DNA of 25,858 nt from Treponema sp. (GTDB lineage Bacteria; Spirochaetota; Spirochaetia; Treponematales; Breznakiellaceae), in NCBI GenBank assembly GCA_009784995.1, contig WQXE01000007.1, positions 1 to 25,858 on the forward strand, given 5' to 3'. Below the pieces are notes generated by a model. That model was not told the origin of the DNA and did no database searches. It saw only the letters and a program-made list of their open reading frames with translations. This document shows positions 20,671 to 25,858 of this stretch, piece by piece. Each line of letters begins with the position of its first letter. The stretch's first letter is position 1. Position numbers and translations under genes: made by a program.

Positions 20671-20700
20671 CAAGGTGCCAAACTACAGTATGGCACCTTG
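20671..20700 (+). promoter_or_regulatory. Perfect 10-bp hairpin just before the synthetase ribosome-binding site
   Basis: CAAGGTGCCA (20671-20680), loop AACTACAGTA, TGGCACCTTG (20691-20700) is a perfect inverted repeat. AAGGAG of the synthetase begins at 20702, one base after the stem. There is no T-run, so it is not a normal terminator. As RNA it could shield or expose the ribosome-binding site or protect a processed mRNA end. As DNA it could be the operator for the XRE-cupin protein encoded just upstream. Confidence 0.65.
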
Positions 20701-20713
20701 TAAGGAGTTATTT

Positions 20714-22393
20714 ATGTCACTGCTTGACAAATATTTGCCAAGAACAGATTTTGAATCCTACGAGGATTTCTATAAAAATTATAAAATTAATATCCCAGAA
20801 AATTTTAATTTCGCTTACGATGTAATCGACGCGCTTGCGGAAAAAAAACCAAACGAGCGCTCTTTACAATGGTGCGATGAAAAGGGAGCGGATGCGGCAT
20901 TTACTTTTGCGCAAATGAAAGACCTTTCAAACAAAGCCGCTAATGTATTAAAAGACGCCGGAATCGGCAAGGGCGATCCTGTAATGCTGGTGTTAAAACG
21001 CCGCTGGGAATACTGGCCTGTACTGCTCGCGTTACACAAACTTGGAGCCATAGCTATCCCTGCGACTCATCTTTTAACAACAAAAGATATTGTGTACAGA
21101 TGTAATGCCGCCGACATCAAAGGAATTATTTGTGTAGATGATCTCGAACTTACGCAGCGTATTGATGAAGCTTGTCTTTCGGTATCATTAAAATACAAAG
21201 CGTATGTTCGCTCGGTTCACAATTTGGATAGTCAAATAAATGTATCAGAACAATGGGTTGATTTTAAACCATTAATGGAAAAAGCGTCCGTCGATTTTTC
21301 CAGACCGTCCAACGCGAGTACCAACTCAGACATCATGCTTCTTTATTTTACATCAGGCACAACAGGAATGCCAAAAATGGTACGTCATGATTTTTCATAT
21401 CCGTTGGGGCACATCGCTACGGCAAAATATTGGCATCGAGTTGTACAGGAAGGATTGCACCTGACGGTCGCTGACACAGGCTGGGCAAAAGCCGCCTGGG
21501 GATGTATTTACGGACAGTGGCTTTGCGAAGCGGGTATATTTATTTACGATTACGATCGTTTCGTTCCTTCCGCAATGCTGGAAATAATGAGCAAATACAA
21601 ACTAACAAGCTTTTGCGCTCCTCCTACGATATATAGATTTTTTATTAAAGAAGATCTAAAAAAATATGATTTTTCCGCTTTAAAACATTGCAGTGTGGCG
21701 GGCGAACCATTAAACCCGGAAATTTTTGAAAAGTTTTTAGCCGGCACAGGAATAAAATTGAGAGAATGTTACGGACAGACAGAATTGACTGTTTCTCTTT
21801 GTACATGGCCGTGGCTGGAACCAAAACCGGGCTCCATGGGTAAACCCGCGCCGGGTTACGACATCGACCTGGTAAGAGAGGACGGCACTTCCTGCGACAT
21901 GGGCGAAGAAGGTCAGATTGTTGTAAGAACAGACAAACGAAAACCCGATGGAATGTTCGGCGGTTATTACCGTGACAAAGCGCTTACAGACAGTGTATGG
22001 AACAATGATGTATACTATACAGGAGATGTCGCGTGGAAAGATGAAGACGGCTACTACTGGTTTGTAGGGCGCAACGACGATGTTATCAAAAGTTCCGGTT
22101 ACAGAATCGGACCGTTTGAGGTAGAAAGCGCGCTTATGGAACATCAGGCTGTACTTGAATGCGCCATAACAGGTGTCCCCGATCCTGATCGAGGAACCGC
22201 TGTAAAGGCGACTGTTGTGCTTGCCAAAGGTTATGAAGCGTCTGAAGAATTAAAAGTGGAATTACAGGAGCATGTGAAAAAAACAACAGCTCCTTATAAG
22301 TATCCGCGAATTGTGGAATTTGTCAGCGAGCTTCCAAAAACGATAAGCGGAAAGATTCGCCGTGTAGAAATACGCGGAGAAGACAAAAAGTAA
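20714..22393 (+). CDS. AMP-forming acyl-CoA synthetase (medium-chain/acetyl type)
   Basis: The enzyme activates a carboxylic acid with ATP to an acyl-adenylate and then makes the acyl-CoA. It has 559 residues from ATG 20714, set by AAGGAG at 20702-20707; a longer frame from 20675 would start inside the hairpin. ANL-family motifs are LLYFTSGTTGMPK (209-221), RECYGQTEL, YYTGDVAWKDEDGYYWFVGR, NDDVIKSSGYRIGPFEVES, and PKTISGKIRR with the catalytic Lys near 547. The overall form resembles medium-chain (MACS) synthetases, so acetate, propionate or a branched acid are all possible. Citrate synthase follows after 20 bp, which favours acetyl- or propionyl-CoA as product. Confidence 0.92.
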   Translation: MSLLDKYLPRTDFESYEDFYKNYKINIPENFNFAYDVIDALAEKKPNERSLQWCDEKGADAAFTFAQMKDLSNKAANVLKDAGIGKGDPVMLVLKRRWEYWPVLLALHKLGAIAIPATHLLTTKDIVYRCNAADIKGIICVDDLELTQRIDEACLSVSLKYKAYVRSVHNLDSQINVSEQWVDFKPLMEKASVDFSRPSNASTNSDIMLLYFTSGTTGMPKMVRHDFSYPLGHIATAKYWHRVVQEGLHLTVADTGWAKAAWGCIYGQWLCEAGIFIYDYDRFVPSAMLEIMSKYKLTSFCAPPTIYRFFIKEDLKKYDFSALKHCSVAGEPLNPEIFEKFLAGTGIKLRECYGQTELTVSLCTWPWLEPKPGSMGKPAPGYDIDLVREDGTSCDMGEEGQIVVRTDKRKPDGMFGGYYRDKALTDSVWNNDVYYTGDVAWKDEDGYYWFVGRNDDVIKSSGYRIGPFEVESALMEHQAVLECAITGVPDPDRGTAVKATVVLAKGYEASEELKVELQEHVKKTTAPYKYPRIVEFVSELPKTISGKIRRVEIRGEDKK

Positions 22394-22413
22394 GTATCAA
22401 AAAGGAGAGAGGT

Positions 22414-23748
22414 ATGGACTTAAAAGAACATTTAAAGGAGATATCCGGTAACGATTATATTGACCCGGAATTATTCACAAAGTTCAGTGTAAAAAGAGGT
22501 TTACGCAACGATGACGGAACAGGCGTACTTGTAGGTCTAACCCGTGTCGGCGATGTACACGGCTATGATGTTAAAGACGGTAAAAAAACCGCTGTTCCCG
22601 GTAAACTTTTTTACAGAGGAATTGATGTTGAGGAAATCGCCGCGGAAGCGTCGAGTAAAAATCAATTTTGCTTTGAAGAAACAATTTACCTTCTTCTTTT
22701 TGGAAAGCAGCCGACAAAAAAACAACTTGAAGATTTTAACAAGTTGATCGGCGAAAACCGCCCGCTGCCTAAAAACTTTGTGGAAGATGTAATTTTAAGA
22801 GCGCCATCACGCGACATTATGAATAAATTGGCTTCCTCGATTCTGGCTCTTTATCCATATGACGAAAGCCCCGAAGATCAGTCCCCTGAAAATGTGCTTC
22901 GCCAGTGTATCGAACTTATCGCGCGCTTCCCAAGTATCGCCGCCTATTCTTACATGTCAAAAAAACACAACTTTGACAGGGAAAGTTTGATCATTCACCA
23001 GGTTGATCCTTCATTGTCCGCGGCGGAAACACTGCTATCGTTAATAAGACCGGACAAAAAATACACACAGTACGAAGCGCAGCTTTTGGATCTGGCTCTT
23101 GTATTACACGCGGAACACGGCGGTGGTAACAATTCAACATTTACTGTACACGTTGTAACTTCTTCCGACACAGACACATTCTCCGCTATCGCCGCGGGTA
23201 TTGGTTCTCTTAAAGGTTTTAAACATGGCGGAGCAAACTCAAAAGTAATCGAAATGATGGACGACATCAAGAAAAATGTTAAAAACTGGGAAAGCGAAGA
23301 AGAAGTATCAGCATACCTTGAAAAGATTTTAAAAGGTCAAGCTTATGACGGAACAAAACTAATTTACGGACAGGGTCACGCTGTTTATACAATTACAGAC
23401 CCAAGAGCAAGCTTGTTACGCGACAGAGCCAAAGCATTGGCGGAAGAAAAAGGCATGATAAAAGAATATAACCTTCATTGTTTGATCGAACAGCTTGTTC
23501 CGACAGTGTTTAAAAAAGTAAAAGGCTCTGATAAAGAAATTTGCACCAATGTAGATTTCTATTCCGGTTTTGTTTACAAAATGCTCGGTATCCCCGAAGA
23601 TTTAAACACGCCAATTTTCGCGGTAAGCCGAATAGCCGGCTGGTGCGCTCATCGCCTGGAAGAAATTATCGCGGGCGGCAGAATTATCCGCCCCGCTTAC
23701 AAGTGCGTACAGCCTCAGTTGCAGTACACAAGTGTAGACAAAAGATAA
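22414..23748 (+). CDS. gltA: Citrate / 2-methylcitrate synthase
   Basis: The enzyme condenses oxaloacetate with acetyl-CoA (or propionyl-CoA). It has 444 residues. Catalytic residues are readable: His235 in LHAEHGGGN, His271 in FKHGGAN and Asp381 in TNVDFYSG, with GQGHAVY (319-325) and the ending SRIAGWCAHRLEEI for CoA/oxaloacetate binding. The N-terminal part (FTKFSVKRGLRNDDGTGVLV) and GKLFYRGIDVEE are like the citrate/methylcitrate synthases of anaerobic Firmicutes. GGAGAG (22402-22407) precedes the ATG. Placement after an acyl-CoA synthetase suggests a two-step acid-to-citrate route supplying glutamate in an organism with a partial TCA cycle. The substrate preference cannot be told from sequence. 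Confidence 0.93.
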   Translation: MDLKEHLKEISGNDYIDPELFTKFSVKRGLRNDDGTGVLVGLTRVGDVHGYDVKDGKKTAVPGKLFYRGIDVEEIAAEASSKNQFCFEETIYLLLFGKQPTKKQLEDFNKLIGENRPLPKNFVEDVILRAPSRDIMNKLASSILALYPYDESPEDQSPENVLRQCIELIARFPSIAAYSYMSKKHNFDRESLIIHQVDPSLSAAETLLSLIRPDKKYTQYEAQLLDLALVLHAEHGGGNNSTFTVHVVTSSDTDTFSAIAAGIGSLKGFKHGGANSKVIEMMDDIKKNVKNWESEEEVSAYLEKILKGQAYDGTKLIYGQGHAVYTITDPRASLLRDRAKALAEEKGMIKEYNLHCLIEQLVPTVFKKVKGSDKEICTNVDFYSGFVYKMLGIPEDLNTPIFAVSRIAGWCAHRLEEIIAGGRIIRPAYKCVQPQLQYTSVDKR

Positions 23749-23757
23749 ATTAAAAGT

Positions 23758-23847
23758 GTCCGCGGATTATTCATACTAAAGTATGCGCAGATTAAAATTC
23801 TTTAATTTTGTGTTAATCCGTGTCGTTTAGTACGCAATCCGCGGATT
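23758..23847. repeat. Palindromic interspersed repeat between convergent genes
   Basis: The segment contains CATACT-AA-AGTATG (23772-23785), AAAATT-CTTT-AATTTT within 23793-23809, flanking GCAGATTAA/TTAATCCGTG arms, and the perfect 12-bp palindrome AATCCGCGGATT (23836-23847). It separates the citrate synthase and the M15 lipoprotein, and part of it encodes the last residues of the latter. It can act as a bidirectional terminator. The CCGCGGATTA/GCAGATTA wording resembles common dispersed bacterial repeats, and AGATTA/AGATCAC elements at 9317 and 10265 may be distant kin. Confidence 0.5.
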
Positions 23848-24748
23848 CCATTTTAACATCAAACCCATTTAATATTAAAATTTCAGGTCTGTATTCAAAA
23901 TGCATTGTATCAATCAAAGCCCAGTTGCCGCCCCAGATAAAACCGTATTCTTCAAATATTTCTATAACTGTTCGCGGCGGCAAATAAAAATTATCAATAT
24001 TAAACGCTGAACTTCTCGCGGAACCGCCGCTTTCGTTCCATCTCCAATAAGTTTGGCGGCCTCTTAAATCTCTTGGCAACAGGTCAATCGCGGTGCCATA
24101 AGAATGATTGCTGCGCCTGTTGGTTCCCGCGATTACACGCCATGTCCAGCCAAAACTCGGCATACCTGTATGAAGTTCATCTATCCATAAATTAATGGAA
24201 TTATCAAATACAGCGGCGGCGCCAATACGCGCGGATATAATATCCAACTTTGAAACTATTTTGTAGTGAACAAGCATTTTAACGCCGAAAAATGAATACT
24301 TTTCCTGTAAATCCCAACTGTCATTTTCTGTAGGTGAATTATGTAAAGCGTCAAATAAAAATGAAGAGCCTACAGAATAAACAGGGTTATTTATAAAAAT
24401 ACGTCTTTGAGCTTCCGTACCGGCGAAAGGATAAACATAAAAATCATAAGGAAGAAAATTTTCCCATTGTTCACGCAGACGCTCAGGCAGGAAACGTCCG
24501 TTGGCATAAAAAAAACGTTCGCCGTTAACCAGCATTGTCCAGTCGTCATCAAAGAATTCGATATCGGTTATCTCATTAGGATACGCCTGAGAAAAAGCCA
24601 GCATTATACTGTATTGCGCTTCCAGATCATCGGCGATAAGTAAAGTTGAAGGTACAGGTATTTGTTCAGACGCCCGCAGATCAAGGCAACCTGTCAAAAA
24701 AAGCGGAATAATAAAAAATAATATTAACGCGTTTTTTAGCGCCATCAC
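23813..24748 (-). CDS. M15 (VanY-like) D,D-carboxypeptidase lipoprotein
   Basis: The product has 311 residues. The signal ends FLTGC with Cys21 as the lipidation site, so it should be membrane-anchored in the periplasm. The C-terminal third is an M15 zinc peptidase: RSNHSYGTAIDLLP with His215 and Asp222, and WGGNWALIDTMHFEYRPE with Asp280 and His283. All zinc ligands of the VanY/M15_4 type are present, so it probably trims peptidoglycan D-Ala or related bonds. The N-terminal 180 residues have no motif I recognise. The last codons (after VKMESADC) run into a palindromic repeat, so the C-terminus may have been altered by repeat insertion. It lies 24 bp after the EF-G gene. Confidence 0.88.
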   Translation of the reverse strand: MMALKNALILFFIIPLFLTGCLDLRASEQIPVPSTLLIADDLEAQYSIMLAFSQAYPNEITDIEFFDDDWTMLVNGERFFYANGRFLPERLREQWENFLPYDFYVYPFAGTEAQRRIFINNPVYSVGSSFLFDALHNSPTENDSWDLQEKYSFFGVKMLVHYKIVSKLDIISARIGAAAVFDNSINLWIDELHTGMPSFGWTWRVIAGTNRRSNHSYGTAIDLLPRDLRGRQTYWRWNESGGSARSSAFNIDNFYLPPRTVIEIFEEYGFIWGGNWALIDTMHFEYRPEILILNGFDVKMESADCVLNDTD

Positions 24749-24772
24749 ATATTTAATTGAATAACAAATCTG

Positions 24773-25858
24773 TTATTCGTCAGCTTCCTGTACCTTAAAT
24801 TCGGCGCGCGCCTTGATAACATCGTCGGCTATGCGTCCTGAAATCGGAGCGTAATGACTGAACGCTACGCTAAAGGAACCTGTTCCTGAAGTAATCGAAC
24901 GCAAGTCTATCGAATAACGAAGAAGCTCGACATGAGGAACTTCGGCGCGAATTTCAGCGATACCGCCAGTAGAATCCTGACCTAGAATTTTACCTCTCTT
25001 TCCGGAAAGGTCGCTCATAACATCGCCAAGATATTTTTCTTCGACAAATACAGTAAGATTCATAACAGGTTCAAGCAGTGTGGGAGACGCAAGTTTCATC
25101 GCGTCACGGAACGCGCCGCGGGCGGCGATTCTGAACGAAAGTTCGTTTGAATCTACAGGGTGATATTTACCGTCTACTACTTTTACTTCAACGTCAACAA
25201 CAGGATAACTTGCCATTGAACCGTGTAACATTCCTTCGACTATACCCTTTTCTACGCCGGGTATATAGTTTTTTGGGATCGCTCCGCCGAAAATAGCGTT
25301 AACAAATTGATAACCTTCGCCGCGAGCGAGCGGTGCGACTTCAAGCATTACCTTTCCGTACTGACCGTGTCCGCCTGATTGTTTTTTGTGAGTGTATTCA
25401 GCGTTTGCTTTTTTTGTGATAGTTTCACGGTACGCGATACGAGGAACACGGGTTTCAACTTCTATCTTTTGGTTAGCTTTTATTTTATCAAGAATAATAT
25501 TTATCTGTAATTCGCCCATTCCGGAAATAACAGCTTCTTTTGTTTCTCCGTTATAATTGAAGCGGAAAGTTTTATCTTCTTCCGTGGCGCGAACAAGGAA
25601 CTCGCCTAGTTTGTCTTCGTCCTTCTTCGCGAGCGCGTTTACCGCGACCGAGTGAACAGGTTCCGGTAAAGCCAGCGGCGCGAAACTTGGACCGTCGGAT
25701 GCTGCCAATGTATCGTTAGTTTTAAGTGTGGCGGCTTTGGTAATAATACCGACATCACCAGCATGCAACTCTCTTACTTCTTCAAGCTTTTTACCCTGGC
25801 AGGTATAAAGTTTACTGATACGTTCTTTTTTATTTTCAGATACATTGATTGTTTCAGA
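24773..25858 (-). CDS. fusA: Elongation factor G-like protein, 3' part only
   Basis: The frame stays open to the right edge (the first visible residues are SETINVSENKKERISKLYTC), so the TTG at 25768 is not a real start and the GTPase domain lies outside. The visible 361 residues cover the end of domain II (KKLEEVRELHAGDVGIITKA), domain III (LVRATEEDKTFRFNYNGETK, then SGMGELQINIILDKIK), domain IV (YTHKKQSGGHGQYGKVMLEV, FRIAARGAFRDAMK) and domain V (GDVMSDLSGKRGKILGQDS). The wording fits the second EF-G type (FusA2/EF-G-like) more than canonical FusA. Whether it is the translocase or an accessory form cannot be settled without the N-terminus. Confidence 0.9.
   Translation of the reverse strand, partial: SETINVSENKKERISKLYTCQGKKLEEVRELHAGDVGIITKAATLKTNDTLAASDGPSFAPLALPEPVHSVAVNALAKKDEDKLGEFLVRATEEDKTFRFNYNGETKEAVISGMGELQINIILDKIKANQKIEVETRVPRIAYRETITKKANAEYTHKKQSGGHGQYGKVMLEVAPLARGEGYQFVNAIFGGAIPKNYIPGVEKGIVEGMLHGSMASYPVVDVEVKVVDGKYHPVDSNELSFRIAARGAFRDAMKLASPTLLEPVMNLTVFVEEKYLGDVMSDLSGKRGKILGQDSTGGIAEIRAEVPHVELLRYSIDLRSITSGTGSFSVAFSHYAPISGRIADDVIKARAEFKVQEADE

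Noticed and set aside
20675..20713. Longer N-terminus of the acyl-CoA synthetase
   Set aside because: It would start inside the perfect hairpin without a ribosome-binding site; ATG 20714 has AAGGAG.
1..25858. tRNA, rRNA, prophage or insertion-sequence transposase genes
   Set aside because: I looked for clover-leaf ends, rRNA-like blocks, transposase or integrase motifs and found none.

Overview
The window looks like a chromosome segment of a spirochaete, most likely of the Treponema lineage. The reasons are the gene families present: a GlyA with a long N-terminus and an internal insertion, a fused AroD-AroE, a LysM/M23 protein beside a huge acidic membrane protein, relaxed lipoboxes, and many small toxin-antitoxin, XRE and zinc-ribbon membrane genes. 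The organism call is inference from protein resemblance, not a database result. Intergenic and accessory DNA is very AT-rich, and housekeeping genes are richer in GC.

Layout. 1-908: 3' part of an HD-domain (HD-GYP-like) gene. 909-2950: accessory zone with a 1.2 kb unit bounded by inverted repeats (994-2216). The unit holds a divergent XRE regulator and lipoprotein. It is followed by a GC-richer, hairpin-rich non-coding block and a pair of tiny membrane-protein genes. 2952-6775: housekeeping block (glyA, rlmE, a polyprenyl synthase, a DUF151 nuclease-like gene with a UVR tail). 6777-10690: second accessory zone with a truncated mazF and its antitoxin, a solitary HigA-like gene, and a zinc-ribbon/lipoprotein membrane operon under a divergent XRE gene. 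It continues with vapBC, then a DUF1902 gene with a truncated hicA. Short repeats built around GTACCTGGTACC and around CTTTGCG-type sequences separate these modules. 10701-17773: envelope genes, namely a LysM/M23 protein, a 930-residue membrane protein with a giant Glu/Asp tail and an AT-hook-like end, an unknown conserved protein, a lipoprotein, a second copy of the tiny membrane-protein pair, and a secreted protein. 17791-23748: a plus-strand metabolic run (aroDE, rpiA, XRE-cupin regulator, acyl-CoA synthetase, citrate synthase). 23813-25858: minus-strand EF-G-like gene (5' end outside the window) followed by an M15 peptidase lipoprotein.

How the genes work together. AroDE makes shikimate from 3-dehydroquinate, RpiA supplies pentose phosphates, and the acyl-CoA synthetase probably feeds acetyl- or propionyl-CoA to the adjacent citrate/methylcitrate synthase under the XRE-cupin regulator. 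A perfect 10-bp hairpin lies directly before the synthetase ribosome-binding site. The best candidates for undescribed biology are the two paralogous two-gene tiny membrane modules (2636-2917 and 17034-17296), the inverted-repeat-bounded XRE/lipoprotein unit, and the repeat-bracketed toxin-antitoxin modules in which two toxins are cut off exactly at the repeat.
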